Of a stretch of 64,000 nucleotides of DNA, positions 8,810 through 17,597 are shown in pieces. Source of the DNA: Natronomonas salinimetallica (GTDB lineage Archaea; Halobacteriota; Halobacteria; Halobacteriales; Haloarculaceae); contig NZ_JACDNQ010000002.1 of the NCBI RefSeq assembly GCF_013839515.1, positions 62,001 through 126,000 on the forward strand, read 5' to 3'. Numbering within the stretch: position 1 is the stretch's first letter; each line of letters begins with the position of its first letter. A model generated the notes under the pieces. It did no database searches. It saw only the letters and a program-made list of their open reading frames with translations, and was not told the DNA's origin. Both the position numbers and the translations under genes were made by a program.

Positions 8810-8898
8810 CGACCGTCCAGTTCCTGCCGTGGCAGACACTCCCCATCGGTCCGAGGAACGCAACGTATTTCAAGCGACCGCCGGTACGTTTGATCGCA

Positions 8899-8972
8899 GG
8901 GCCGATAGCTCAGTCAGGGAGAGCATCTGGCTCTTAACCAGACGGTCGGGGGTTCAAATCCCCCTCGGCCCG
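8899..8972 (+). tRNA. tRNA-Lys (anticodon CTT)
   Basis: 74 nt fold into a full cloverleaf. The acceptor arm GGGCCGA pairs with TCGGCCC, with discriminator G. The D-arm is GCTC...GAGC. The anticodon stem TCTGG/CCAGA encloses loop CTCTTAA with anticodon CTT. The T-arm GGGGG-TTCAAAT-CCCCC is intact. No CCA is encoded and there is no intron. A T-run (GTTTTTG) right after the gene may end transcription. The 3' half of the gene is duplicated downstream. Confidence 0.97.
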
Positions 8973-9120
8973 TTTTTGCGACGAACGGACGTGAGGAGCA
9001 GGGCGGTCCGGGATATGAATCCTGGAAGACGCAGCGCGAACGGCGTGAGCGACCGTTTTCGTCCGGTTCAAATCCCCCTCGGCCCGTTTTTGCGACGAAC
9101 GGACGTGAGGAGCAGGGCGG
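8951..9120 (+). repeat. Direct repeat duplicating the tRNA-Lys 3' end (56 bp, 114 bp apart)
   Basis: The 56 bases at 8951-9006 (T-arm to end of tRNA-Lys plus 34 bp downstream) recur without mismatch at 9065-9120. Weaker similarity continues for about 20 bp past both copies (GAAT at the same offset). Only the upstream copy is attached to a complete tRNA. Duplicated tRNA 3' ends are the usual product of integrase-mediated insertion, but 114 bp is too short for an element. This is a collapsed att pair or a simple tandem duplication. Confidence 0.9.
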
Positions 9121-9217
9121 CCCGTGTTTTGAATGCCACCAAGCAGTGCCGAGCGAAGCGATGTCTGCTCGCCACGACGAGAAACCCCATACAGTCCGGA
9201 TCGCGGTCGTCGCCCGA

Positions 9218-9673
9218 TCACGCCGGATACGTCCCGTCGAGCCGTGTCCGTTCGATCACGGCATCCTCAATCGCCGAACGGAGGGCATCGGCGTCCGTCC
9301 CTGGCGGGAGTTCGAGTTGTGCATCCAACGCGAAGAGTTCGAACCGGTATCGGTGCTCTCTGTCCGGCGGGTTCGGTCCGCCGTAGCCGGTCTCGCCGTA
9401 ATCGTTCGCTCCTTCCGTCGCGTCCTCCGGCGTCCACCCCTCGGGGATCCTCGCCGTCCCGGGTGGGATATTCCAGACGACCCAGTGATCCCATACCTTC
9501 CCCGCCGGTTCGACCGCGTCGGGATCGTCCACGACGAGAGCCAGCGACTCGGCCCCGTCGGGGACGTTCTCGATTTCCAGCGGTGGGTTCACGTTCTCGG
9601 CCTCGTAGCCGTGCTGTTCGGGGATCCGTCCGCCGTCCGCGAACGCCGGGCTCGTGAGTGTGAGTTCGTTCAT
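9218..9673 (-). CDS. YbhB/YbcL family PEBP-like protein
   Basis: 151 aa phosphatidylethanolamine-binding-protein fold, cytosolic (no signal peptide). Typical signatures are the start LTLTSPAFADGGRIPEQHG, NVNPPLEI, LALVVDDPDA, DHWVVWNIPP, GYGGPNPPD and HRYRFELFALD. Length matches the prokaryotic family. The biochemical role of archaeal members is unknown. It stands alone after the tRNA repeats and convergent with nothing, so context gives no hint. Confidence 0.9.
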   Translation of the reverse strand: MNELTLTSPAFADGGRIPEQHGYEAENVNPPLEIENVPDGAESLALVVDDPDAVEPAGKVWDHWVVWNIPPGTARIPEGWTPEDATEGANDYGETGYGGPNPPDREHRYRFELFALDAQLELPPGTDADALRSAIEDAVIERTRLDGTYPA

Positions 9674-9773
9674 CTGTGTTGTTCCTCCGGTTGAGGGGTG
9701 TCGCTTTCCGACAGCGGCTTCGATCCCGGGATACTATATCTTTGTGCCGATCGGACGTACGAACTCACGCGAC

Positions 9774-10046
9774 CTACGGCCGTTCGGATACTGAATCGGA
9801 TCCCCCATCCGGAGCGGTTCGATCACGCTCGGCGAGCGCACCGACGGCCAAGACCAGCGCGTACAACAGACAAAATCCCAACAAAAAGATGAGTACGATC
9901 AGGTCCGGATCGGCGTAGCCGCCCCCGGCCGCCGAAGCGACACCCCCGGCCGCCGAAGCGACACCCCCGGTGGCCGGGGACACAGCAGCTACTGTGAGGC
10001 CGCTTCCCGTCATCGTTCGGCGTCGGTGCCCGGACGTGGATCCCAT
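9774..10046 (-). CDS. Small single-pass membrane protein with Ala/Gly repeat
   Basis: 90 aa. A basic N-terminus is followed by a low-complexity TGGVASAAGGVASAAGGG stretch, one strong transmembrane segment (LIVLIFLLGFCLLYALVLAV, about 52-71) and an acidic cytosolic tail. The repeat comes from a 21-bp tandem duplication at 9922-9963. On the minus strand TGATAATG at 10070-10077 is 24-31 bp upstream of the ATG at 10046, supporting expression. I do not recognise a family; a short GC-rich open frame remains possible. Confidence 0.5.
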   Translation of the reverse strand: MGSTSGHRRRTMTGSGLTVAAVSPATGGVASAAGGVASAAGGGYADPDLIVLIFLLGFCLLYALVLAVGALAERDRTAPDGGSDSVSERP

Positions 10047-10083
10047 GCGTTCGCCCCTCGATCTTCGAGCATTATCAGGGCTG

Positions 10084-10833
10084 CTAGGAGGGGAACGTAT
10101 CCCGACGTAGCGGTCGGTAGTCGCAGTCGGGATAGATCTCGATCTCCGGCCACCCCTCGACCCCCGTCGTCAGATGCATCCGGTCCGTCACGTCTTCCAT
10201 CGCGTCGAGGACGCCGTCCAAAAGCACCGCGAGCTGGCGGTAGGCGACGGCGGTTCCGTCACCCTCGCGGCCGAACGCCGCCTCGATGACCTCATCCCGT
10301 ACGGTATCGGCCTCGCCTTCGAGGGCGCGGATCGTGCTCACCCCCTCCGTGATCGATCCACCGTCGTCGGGCCGGATCAACGCCCCGATGAACTCTCCGA
10401 CGACGCGTTCGAGTTCGTCCATCGCCGCGACGGCGATCTCCGCCATACGCGAGAGGCCCCCGAGGCAGTCCCCGCGGCGCGTCGGCGCGATGGCGAGGAG
10501 TTCCCCGGCGAACTGCTCTGCGGCGTTCGCGATCGTATCGAGCCGCTCGTAGAGTTCGAGCATCCGGTCGGTATGGCGGTGATCCCACTCCGCGACCCCC
10601 CCGGTATCCCTTCCGGCCGCGTCGGTGAGGAGTCGCCCGAGTTCCAGTTTGAGCCCGTCGCAGTCGCTCTCGACGTTCCGCATCCGGGCGAGGATCGGCC
10701 GGTAGGCCCGTCCCTCCCCGTAGCGTCCGAGGAGTACGGGAAGCGCGGCCACACAGTCCGCGAGCCGTCCGAGATACCGCCGGGTCGTCGCGTCGAGACG
10801 CCGGCCGAACGCGATCGGGTGATCCGCTCTCAT
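10084..10833 (-). CDS. DUF47 / PhoU-like protein
   Basis: 249 aa, all-helical. It has the acidic metal-site patterns of the PhoU/DUF47 family (NVESDCDGLKLELGRLL, ANAAEQFAGELLAI, RALEGEADTVRDEVIEAAFG, LLDGVLDAMEDVTDRM). Family members act with low-affinity phosphate transporters or in phosphate signalling. Here no Pit permease is adjacent, but the pst operon lies 1.3 kb away, so a link to phosphate homeostasis is reasonable. GCCTTTAACC (minus strand, about 10855-10864) is in the right place for a TATA box. Confidence 0.75.
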   Translation of the reverse strand: MRADHPIAFGRRLDATTRRYLGRLADCVAALPVLLGRYGEGRAYRPILARMRNVESDCDGLKLELGRLLTDAAGRDTGGVAEWDHRHTDRMLELYERLDTIANAAEQFAGELLAIAPTRRGDCLGGLSRMAEIAVAAMDELERVVGEFIGALIRPDDGGSITEGVSTIRALEGEADTVRDEVIEAAFGREGDGTAVAYRQLAVLLDGVLDAMEDVTDRMHLTTGVEGWPEIEIYPDCDYRPLRRDTFPS

Positions 10834-10910
10834 CGTCCGTCCCTCCCTCCGGTCGGTTAAAGGCGGTTGCTATGACCCCTCGATAGCGCCCGATACGGGG
10901 TGTAAACCGG

Positions 10911-10934
10911 ACGTAGTGCTATATTGCGCTACGT
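10911..10934. promoter_or_regulatory. 24-bp inverted repeat, copy 1 (possible operator)
   Basis: ACGTAGTGC, then TATATT, then GCGCTACGT: 9-bp arms with one mismatch around an AT core, preceded by CCGG. A related palindrome lies at 11843-11866. Copy 1 sits between the stop of the coiled-coil gene and the start of the DUF47 gene, about 78-101 bp upstream of that start. Regulator binding is inference. Confidence 0.45.
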
Positions 10935-10994
10935 ACGGGGACCGCTTGCTTCCCTGCGAGGACGGGCGTACGTCGGTGCCGAACGATTCGGGCA

Positions 10995-11786
10995 TCACCC
11001 TCCGCAGTTCGACATAGCTCGTTCGACCCGCCGTCTGTGTTCCGCGACCGTCTCCAACAGCTCCGCGACGAGCGACATCACCGGATAGTCGACGTCGAGG
11101 TCCTGATACAAGTACACGGTCACGTCGGGGACGTCGCCGGGGAGTCGCTGGATGCGCCGCTGATCGAAGATCGCGTCCTGTCGTCGGTCGGAGAGCGCCG
11201 CACAGTTCTTCGCTATGACGCGCAGCCGAGCCCGGTAGGCGTCGAGGGTGCCGAACCGCATCTCCCCGAACTCGGCCGAGTCGAGGTCGGCACACTCCGC
11301 CGCGAGTGCCTCGAGTTCGGACTGTGCCTCGAGAACCGACTTCCGCTCGCGGTCAACGGCGTCGACGAGCGACTCGCGGGCGGATTGGGAGGTTTCGACC
11401 GCCGACAACAGCGCTCGCTTGCACCGGCCGTTGAACACGGTGCCGTCGGTGAGCGCCGAGGCGATATCGGGCGAGAACTCCTCGGCGAGGCTCTCGACGT
11501 AGGTGTCGTCGTACTCTTCGACGTAGTGTGGGGCGCTCATCAGCGTCGATTCGTAGGCCTCCCGAACCCGCCGGAGCCCCGTCGCGGTGCTCGATACGCC
11601 GGCCGACACCCCGACTGGCTGTCGGTTTCGGGGCGTGTATCGCTCCGTCGGAATCGAGCGAACCCGATCCGCGAACGCCTCGAGGGCCTCGAGTTCGTCC
11701 GAGATCCGCCGTCGCTCGCGCCGGAGTTCCGACACCGCCGCTGCCAGCCGGTCGTCGACGTCGATTCGAGTGGCGGACGCGTCCAT
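10995..11786 (-). CDS. Haloarchaeal coiled-coil protein resembling DUF7260
   Basis: 263 aa, acidic, no signal peptide or membrane segment. Long charged helices dominate: residues 10-50 (AVSELRRERRRISDELEALE) and 140-190 suggest coiled coils, followed by LYQDLDVDYPVMSLVAELL and a basic end. It resembles a haloarchaea-only family often annotated DUF7260, with no known function; the name is from memory. GTTTATCA on the minus strand (about 11810-11818) lies 25-31 bp upstream of the ATG. Placed between the DUF47 gene and the pst operon. Confidence 0.65.
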   Translation of the reverse strand: MDASATRIDVDDRLAAAVSELRRERRRISDELEALEAFADRVRSIPTERYTPRNRQPVGVSAGVSSTATGLRRVREAYESTLMSAPHYVEEYDDTYVESLAEEFSPDIASALTDGTVFNGRCKRALLSAVETSQSARESLVDAVDRERKSVLEAQSELEALAAECADLDSAEFGEMRFGTLDAYRARLRVIAKNCAALSDRRQDAIFDQRRIQRLPGDVPDVTVYLYQDLDVDYPVMSLVAELLETVAEHRRRVERAMSNCGG

Positions 11787-11842
11787 ACCTGTCGGAGGGT
11801 CGATCTACGTGATAAACGGTCGTAATTGGGATATAGGTCCGG

Positions 11843-11866
11843 ACGTAGCTATATATGGCCGTACGT
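11843..11866. promoter_or_regulatory. 24-bp inverted repeat, copy 2 (possible operator)
   Basis: ACGTAG...TACGT arms around TATATAT. It matches copy 1 (10911-10934) at 18 of 24 positions, and the same CCGG precedes it. It lies about 57-80 bp upstream of the coiled-coil gene start on the minus strand and about 280 bp upstream of pstS. Confidence 0.45.
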
Positions 11867-11881
11867 ATCGGCATGGCGTGA

Positions 11882-11927
11882 GCCGTTACACTGCCACGGT
11901 ACGGGCCGTTACACTGCCACGGTACGG
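11882..11927. repeat. 23-bp tandem duplication
   Basis: A 23-bp unit beginning GCCGTTACACTGCCACGG occurs twice in tandem (11882-11904 and 11905-11927) and is followed by the first bases of a third copy. Intergenic, upstream of pstS. It has no coding potential. Confidence 0.9.
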
Positions 11928-12115
11928 GCCGTCATCCGTCGGTTCCTCCGAGCGTTTCTCCCCCGTGGTGCGGAACCCGTCTCGATGTCGCGTCGGTAGT
12001 GGATCGTTCCGTTCTCGCTCACCACGCAAAAATAAATATGTCTATATAGCACTCGATTGTGGAATAGTTTCAATCGAACCAGTAGAGACCGATCTACAGT
12101 ACTCATAGCATCCTC

Positions 12116-12121
12116 TTTATG
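12116..12121 (+). promoter_or_regulatory. TATA-like box of pstS
   Basis: TTTATG lies 24-29 bp upstream of the ATG at 12145. This spacing favours that ATG over the GTG at 12142. Confidence 0.45.
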
Positions 12122-12144
12122 CCTATCTCGGAAATCAGCAGGTG

Positions 12145-13191
12145 ATGGCACCAAGCCACTTCGACGGACTGACGCGGCGTAACGCGATCAAAGCAATCGG
12201 CGGTGCGGGCGCGTTCGCCGTGGCCGGCTGTACCGAGACCGAGGGCAACGGAAACGGTGACGGGACGTCCGGCGGAAACGGAAACGGTAGCGGCGAAAAC
12301 GACATGTCCGGCGGCAGCGAGTCGGAATCGCTCTCCGGGGCGATCAACATCGCCGGCTCCAGTACCGTCTTCCCGTTGATGTCCGCCGTCGCCGAGGAGT
12401 ACTCGGAGGAGAACCCCGACGTCAGCGTGGACATCAGCTCTACCGGATCCGGCGGTGGCTTCTCGAATTACTTCTGTGTCGGTGAGACCGACTTCAACAA
12501 CGCGAGCCGGCCGATCAAGGGGGAAGAACAGGACCTCTGCTCGGAAAACGACGTCGAGTACATCGAGTTGATCGCCGCGACCGACGCCCTGACGGTCGTT
12601 ATCAACAACGACAACGACTTCGCGACCGAGATGACCATCGACGAACTCGCACAGATCTGGCAGGAGGGCGCAGCGGAAACGTGGAGCGACGTTCGCGACG
12701 AGTGGCCCGACGAGGAGATCGAGCGATACGGGGCCGCGGACACCTCCGGTACCTTCGATTACTTCGTCGAGAACGTCCAGGGCGCGGAGGCCGGCCACAC
12801 CGACGACTACCAGGCGACGGAGCAGGACAACACGATCGCCCAGGGCGTCGAAGGCAGCGAGTACGCGATCGGCTACTTCGGCTTCGCCTACTGGTATCAG
12901 AACCAAGATCAGATCACGCCCGTCGCGATCGATAACGGCAACGGGCCCGTCGAACCGAGCCTCGAGACGGCGGCGTCCGGCGAGTACCAGCCGCTGTCGC
13001 GGCCGCTGTTCACGTACCCCTCGATGTCGTCGCTCGCCAAGGACCACGTCGCCGATTTCGCCCGGTACTTCGTCAGTCAGACCGACAACGAGCAGATCGT
13101 CGCCGAGGAGGTCGGCTACGTACCGGCGACGCAGGACGTCAAAGAAGAACAGATGCAGAAGCTTGAAGACGCGATCGAAGAAGCACAATAG
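12145..13191 (+). CDS. pstS: Phosphate ABC transporter substrate-binding protein PstS
   Basis: 348 aa from ATG 12145 (a GTG one codon earlier is possible). It binds inorganic phosphate outside the cell for the high-affinity Pst importer. The N-terminus has a twin-arginine motif (TRRNAIK), a short hydrophobic run and lipobox VAGC, then a Gly/Asn/Ser-rich linker, so a Tat lipoprotein. The mature domain starts INIAGSSTVFPLMSAVAEEY and contains STGSGGGF and NNASRPIK, the phosphate-cradle motifs of PstS. First gene of pstSCAB-phoU; 111 bp separate it from pstC. Confidence 0.95.
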   Translation: MAPSHFDGLTRRNAIKAIGGAGAFAVAGCTETEGNGNGDGTSGGNGNGSGENDMSGGSESESLSGAINIAGSSTVFPLMSAVAEEYSEENPDVSVDISSTGSGGGFSNYFCVGETDFNNASRPIKGEEQDLCSENDVEYIELIAATDALTVVINNDNDFATEMTIDELAQIWQEGAAETWSDVRDEWPDEEIERYGAADTSGTFDYFVENVQGAEAGHTDDYQATEQDNTIAQGVEGSEYAIGYFGFAYWYQNQDQITPVAIDNGNGPVEPSLETAASGEYQPLSRPLFTYPSMSSLAKDHVADFARYFVSQTDNEQIVAEEVGYVPATQDVKEEQMQKLEDAIEEAQ

Positions 13192-13291
13192 TACATGTAT
13201 GATGATCCGGCGTCCCCTCTGTCCACCGCCGACGGTCCGACGGCTCCCAGCCGTGCGGGAGACACCACACTCCGCTGTATGCCCCAACGAA

Positions 13292-13297
13292 GGTGAT
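13292..13297 (+). promoter_or_regulatory. Shine-Dalgarno-like GGTGAT deciding the pstC GTG start
   Basis: GGTGAT ends 5 nt before the GTG at 13303. An ATG at 13296 is ruled out because it meets a stop after seven codons, so the GTG is the start. Confidence 0.5.
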
Positions 13298-13302
13298 GGC
13301 TC

Positions 13303-14277
13303 GTGAGCAGCGGTACTGAGGCGCCGGACCTCCAGCGATCGAGCGGCATCGAGCGCATCAAAGAGACCGGATACGGCGGCGTCTTCGTCGCGTGTGCCGC
13401 CGTCACGCTGTTGACGACGATCGCGATCTTCGTGACGCTGCTCTCCGATGCGTTCGCGTTCTTCATGCAGGTGCCGGCCACCGAGTTCCTGTTTTCGACC
13501 GAGTGGAGTCCGAATCCGCTGGGTGGCGGGCAGGTGTTCGGTATCGTCCCGCTCGTCATCGGGACGCTCACCGTGACGATCACGGCGGCGTTAATCGCGA
13601 TCCCGATCGGGACGCTCACCGCGATCTACCTCAGCGAGTACGCGACGTCGCGTCTCCGGTCGATACTGAAGCCGATGTTGGAGGTGCTCGCGGGCATCCC
13701 GACGGTCGTCTACGGCTACTTCGCGCTCGTGTACGTCACACCGGCGCTGCAGGCGACCCTGTTTCCCCAGATGAGTACGTTCAACGCGCTGTCGGCGTCG
13801 CTCATGGTCGGCATCATGACGATCCCGATGGTGTCCTCGATCAGCGAGGACGCGATGAGCGCCGTCCCGGACTCGCTGCGACAGGCGGGGTACGGCCTGG
13901 GCGCGACGAAGTACGAGGTATCGACCGGCATCGTCGTTCCCGCGTCGCTGTCGGGGATCGCCTCCTCGTACATCCTCGCCATCTCGCGTGCCATCGGCGA
14001 GACGATGATCGTCGTCGTCGCGATGGGCGCACAGGCGAATATGCCCGACGTTCAGCGGGCGATCCTCGGGATTCCGTACATCCACCCGGGCGACGTCCTC
14101 TTCGACCCGGGGATGACGATCACCGTCTCGATGGTACAGATCGCCGGCAGCGACCTCACCGGCGGAACGGTCCCCTACGACGCGATGTTCGCGCTCGGAT
14201 TGGCCCTCTTTGTCGTCACGCTGATTATGAACGTACTGAGTGACCTCATCGCCGAACGATATCGGGAGGAGTACTGA
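13303..14277 (+). CDS. pstC: Phosphate ABC transporter permease PstC
   Basis: 324 aa membrane permease subunit of the Pst complex, with about six transmembrane helices. GTG start. The EAA-like loop lies near EDAMSAVPDSLRQAGYGLGA, and ISRAIGETMIVVVAMG is the usual PstC/PstA segment after it. Length is normal. The stop codon is followed directly by the ATG of pstA, so the two permease genes are co-translated. Confidence 0.94.
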   Translation: MSSGTEAPDLQRSSGIERIKETGYGGVFVACAAVTLLTTIAIFVTLLSDAFAFFMQVPATEFLFSTEWSPNPLGGGQVFGIVPLVIGTLTVTITAALIAIPIGTLTAIYLSEYATSRLRSILKPMLEVLAGIPTVVYGYFALVYVTPALQATLFPQMSTFNALSASLMVGIMTIPMVSSISEDAMSAVPDSLRQAGYGLGATKYEVSTGIVVPASLSGIASSYILAISRAIGETMIVVVAMGAQANMPDVQRAILGIPYIHPGDVLFDPGMTITVSMVQIAGSDLTGGTVPYDAMFALGLALFVVTLIMNVLSDLIAERYREEY

Positions 14278-16047
14278 ATGGCGGTCGAACGGGACACCGC
14301 CGACTCCGGCTTCGGGGAAGTCAGCCGGATCAAAGGCATCGCATTCCGGTATCTCTCCTTCGGCGCATCGGTGATCGGCATCCTCGCGCTGGCGGCGTTG
14401 TTGGTGTACGTCTTCGTCGACGCGTTCGATCTCGCCAACGCGAGCCCCGAGTGGCTCCTCACGTACTTTTTGACGCTCGTCGCCCCCTTCATCGGGTTCT
14501 GTCTGTACAGCGCCGGCGACCGGGAACTGCTCGGACGGACGGTGCTCGCGTTGGGTGGCGGCCTCCTCGGAACGGCCGTCGCCTTCGAGGCGATCGAGCT
14601 CCTCGTTCGGCCGATCCCGCGGCTCACGTGGCCGGTCGCGTATCTGTTCGTCGTTGCGGTTCCGGTCGTCGGATACGTTCTCTTCGCCGGTGCACAGAAA
14701 CCAGTCGGCCGGACCGGCTTCGGCCTGCTCGGCCGACCCGTCGGTGGGGCCACACTCGGCACCGCCGTCGCCATGCTGTTCATCGTGTTCGATATGCGGC
14801 TGTGGTTTCTGGTGTACACGCTCGGGATCTTCCCGGCCGGCCTCGTTCGCGCCTACGGCGGCCTTCGGGGCGCAGGCCGGCTGGCCGGACTATCGGTTCC
14901 GATCGGTGTCGTCGGCGTCGTCGCGGCCGCGTTCCTCCGAAACGTGATCCGTACGTACCCGACGTCGCCGCTCATCTTCGCGTGGACGTTCGGCGTGCCG
15001 ATCGCGTTCGCCGCCGCCACGCTCGTCGGTTCGCGCGGCGCGAGCCGGGAATCGGCCGCGGCGGTCGGCGTGGTCTCGCTCGTGGCCGCCGGCCTCGGGA
15101 CGACGCTCGGCTCCTCGGCCCTTCCGGACGGATCGACGGTGCTGGTGCTCGCGGCTACGGTCGCGCCGACCGCCACGTACCTACATCGCACCGTGGAATC
15201 CGGCGAGGGGCTGTCCGGACTGGCGCTACCGGTGCTTCTCGGCGGCGGCGCCCTCGCCGGCGCGGCGATCGTCGGGGCATTCGGGATCCCCGCCCCGGAT
15301 CCGTGGCTCGATCCGGGCTTCGTCACGGAGGCCCCCTCGCGAAACGCCGTCGAAGCCGGCTTGTACCCCGCGATCGTCGGATCGGTCATCATTATCGCGA
15401 TCGTCGCGCTACTGTCGTTCGTCCTCGGCGTCGGCGCGGCCGTCTTCCTCGAAGAGTATACCGCCGACACCGGGATCGTGGGGGGGATAACCCGAATCAT
15501 CCAGATCAACATCGCAAACCTGGCTGCCGTCCCCTCCGTCGTCTACGGGCTGCTCGGGCTCGGCCTGTTCGCGAACCTGCTCGGGTTCGGGTTCGGGACG
15601 GCCGTGACGGCCTCGCTGACGCTATCGCTTCTCATCCTGCCGATCACGGTCATCTCGGCCCAGGAAGCGATCCGGTCGGTGCCGAACGATCTCCGGCAGG
15701 CCTCCTACGGGATGGGGGCGACCCGCTGGCAGACGACGAAAAACGTCGTATTGCCCGAGGCGCTGCCGGGGATTTTGACCGGTACGATCCTCGCATTGGG
15801 GCGGGCGATCGGCGAAACCGCGCCGCTCATCATGATCGGCGCTGCGACGACCGTCTTCAGCGCGCCGAACGACGTCTGGAGTCGGTTCAGTGCGATGCCG
15901 ATGCAGATCTTCGCGTGGTCGGACTTTCCCCAGGCGGAGTTCCGATACGGGGTCGTCGCGGCCGGCGTTGTGACGCTTCTCATCGTCCTGCTCAGCATGA
16001 ACGCGACCGCGATCATCATTCGGAACAAGATGGAACGAGGCACCTAA
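14278..16047 (+). CDS. pstA: Phosphate ABC transporter permease PstA, with extended N-terminal membrane region
   Basis: 589 aa, about twice the length of bacterial PstA. The last 270 residues are the transport domain ([51 protein letters not shown]). The first ~300 residues add about nine hydrophobic segments not needed for the core fold. Long PstA proteins are usual in haloarchaea, as far as I recall; the role of the extra helices is unknown. Starts immediately after the pstC stop; the pstB gene begins one base after its stop. Confidence 0.92.
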   Translation: MAVERDTADSGFGEVSRIKGIAFRYLSFGASVIGILALAALLVYVFVDAFDLANASPEWLLTYFLTLVAPFIGFCLYSAGDRELLGRTVLALGGGLLGTAVAFEAIELLVRPIPRLTWPVAYLFVVAVPVVGYVLFAGAQKPVGRTGFGLLGRPVGGATLGTAVAMLFIVFDMRLWFLVYTLGIFPAGLVRAYGGLRGAGRLAGLSVPIGVVGVVAAAFLRNVIRTYPTSPLIFAWTFGVPIAFAAATLVGSRGASRESAAAVGVVSLVAAGLGTTLGSSALPDGSTVLVLAATVAPTATYLHRTVESGEGLSGLALPVLLGGGALAGAAIVGAFGIPAPDPWLDPGFVTEAPSRNAVEAGLYPAIVGSVIIIAIVALLSFVLGVGAAVFLEEYTADTGIVGGITRIIQINIANLAAVPSVVYGLLGLGLFANLLGFGFGTAVTASLTLSLLILPITVISAQEAIRSVPNDLRQASYGMGATRWQTTKNVVLPEALPGILTGTILALGRAIGETAPLIMIGAATTVFSAPNDVWSRFSAMPMQIFAWSDFPQAEFRYGVVAAGVVTLLIVLLSMNATAIIIRNKMERGT

Positions 16048-16048
16048 C

Positions 16049-16927
16049 ATGTCACAGAACGACGTACCCGATACCGAAGCACAGACCAACGCGGGCGGTG
16101 AGACACGGTCGGATCCGGACGATTCACTCGTTCGGACCGACGTTCGTGCTACCGGATCGACCGGACACGGCGGCTCCAACGAGACGGTTGTCGAGACCCG
16201 CGACCTCGACGTGTACTACGGGGACGAACGGGCGATCGACGACGTTTCGATGGAGATCCCCGAACACCAGGTGACCGCGTTGATCGGTCCCTCCGGCTGC
16301 GGCAAATCGACGTTCCTGCGGTGTGTCAACCGAATGAACGACCTCATCGACGTCGCCCGCGTCGAGGGAACTATCACGCTGCGCGGGACGGACATCTACG
16401 ACAGCGACGTCGATCCGGTGGCGTTGCGCCGGAAGGTCGGGATGGTGTTTCAAAAGCCCAATCCCTTCCCGAAAAGCATCCGTGACAACGTCGCTTACGG
16501 GCTCGAAGTACAGGGACGAGACGTCACCGAGGACCGGATCGAGGAGTCCTTGCGCGCGGCGGCGCTTTGGGAGGAAGTCAAAGACCAACTCGACGAGTCG
16601 GGACTCGCGCTCTCGGGCGGCCAACAACAGCGGCTCTGTATCGCCCGAGCGATCGCACCCGATCCCGAGATCGTCCTGATGGACGAACCGACGTCGGCGC
16701 TCGACCCCGTCGCAGCCTCGAAGATCGAGGACCTCATCGACGAGTTGGTCGAAGACTATACCGTCGTCATCGTCACTCACAACATGCAGCAGGCCGCCCG
16801 GATCTCCGATAAGACGGCCGTCTTCCTCACCGGCGGGGAACTCGTCGAGTTCGACGACACCACGACGGTCTTCGAGAACCCCGACGACGACCGCGTCGAG
16901 GACTACATCACCGGCAAGTTCGGGTGA
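16049..16927 (+). CDS. pstB: Phosphate ABC transporter ATP-binding protein PstB
   Basis: 292 aa ATPase of the Pst importer. Walker [22 protein letters not shown] after the Q-loop, signature LSGGQQQRL, Walker [14 protein letters not shown] and H-loop VTHNM are all intact. The NPFPKS segment is specific to PstB. A disordered acidic N-terminal extension of about 45 residues precedes the ABC domain, common in haloarchaeal PstB. The phoU start overlaps or directly follows its stop. Confidence 0.95.
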   Translation: MSQNDVPDTEAQTNAGGETRSDPDDSLVRTDVRATGSTGHGGSNETVVETRDLDVYYGDERAIDDVSMEIPEHQVTALIGPSGCGKSTFLRCVNRMNDLIDVARVEGTITLRGTDIYDSDVDPVALRRKVGMVFQKPNPFPKSIRDNVAYGLEVQGRDVTEDRIEESLRAAALWEEVKDQLDESGLALSGGQQQRLCIARAIAPDPEIVLMDEPTSALDPVAASKIEDLIDELVEDYTVVIVTHNMQQAARISDKTAVFLTGGELVEFDDTTTVFENPDDDRVEDYITGKFG

Positions 16928-16929
16928 CT

Positions 16930-17595
16930 ATGGCACGAGTAGAGTACCAAGAGCAGTTAGACGACCTCCGCAGGAACGTCGTGGCGATGGGCGATACCGT
17001 CATCGACCGCTACGACGCGGCGCTGCGGGCTCTCGAGACGAAAGACGAATCGCTCGCCGAGGACGTCATCGACGGCGACGAGGAAATCAACGAACGGTAT
17101 CTCGACCTCGAAAGCGACTGCATCGACCTGTTCGCGCTCCAACAGCCGGTCGCGAGCGATCTCCGCTTTGTCGCCTCGTCGTTCAAGATCATCACCGATC
17201 TCGAGCGGATCGGTGACCTGTCGGTCAACCTCGCCGAATACACCATCGCGGCCGAGCGCGAACGCTACCCGGAGATCGACCTCATCCACATCGGCACCGA
17301 AACCGGGGGGATGCTCATGGAGGCAATGGACGCCTACGAGGCCGGCGATCCCGAACTGGCGAGCGAGGTCGCCGAACGTGACGACGAGATCGATCACCTC
17401 TGTTCGGCGGCAAGCGACGCCGTCGTCGAGGATCTGATCCGGACGGACTACGGCGACGAGGCCGACGAGGTGATGGACGACGTCTCGAGGCTGCTTTTGA
17501 CGGTCCGTGATCTCGAACGCGTCGGCGATCACGCGGTGAACATCTGTGCTCGGACGGTGTATATGATCGATAGCGACGCGGGGTTGATCTACTGA
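16930..17595 (+). CDS. phoU: Phosphate signalling protein PhoU
   Basis: 221 aa from ATG 16930 (a GTG at 16924 overlapping the pstB stop is an alternative). Two three-helix bundles carry the PhoU metal-cluster motifs (ESDCIDLFALQQPVASDLR, then DLERIGDLSVNLAEY, and again LLLTVRDLERVGDHAVNIC). It damps phosphate uptake by contacting PstB and signalling partners; in archaea the downstream path differs from the bacterial PhoR/PhoB pair. Cytosolic, in operon with pstSCAB. Confidence 0.94.
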   Translation: MARVEYQEQLDDLRRNVVAMGDTVIDRYDAALRALETKDESLAEDVIDGDEEINERYLDLESDCIDLFALQQPVASDLRFVASSFKIITDLERIGDLSVNLAEYTIAAERERYPEIDLIHIGTETGGMLMEAMDAYEAGDPELASEVAERDDEIDHLCSAASDAVVEDLIRTDYGDEADEVMDDVSRLLLTVRDLERVGDHAVNICARTVYMIDSDAGLIY

Positions 17596-17597
17596 CC

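Larger units (their letters stand above)
11787..12144. other. 358-bp intergenic region between the coiled-coil gene and pstS
   Basis: Divergent promoter region without a convincing gene. It holds the TATA box of the minus-strand gene (about 11811-11817), the second 24-bp palindrome (11843-11866), a 23-bp tandem duplication (11882-11927), an AT-rich island (about 12028-12050, AAAAATAAATATGTC then TATATAG) and the pstS TATA box. The AT-rich island upstream of pstS is a good place to look for a phosphate-starvation box. Confidence 0.6.

Noticed and set aside
8934-9221. Open frame across the tRNA-Lys repeats encoding GDLNPRPSG-like peptides
   Set aside because: It reads antisense through a tRNA and its duplicated end; such peptides are well-known false annotations.
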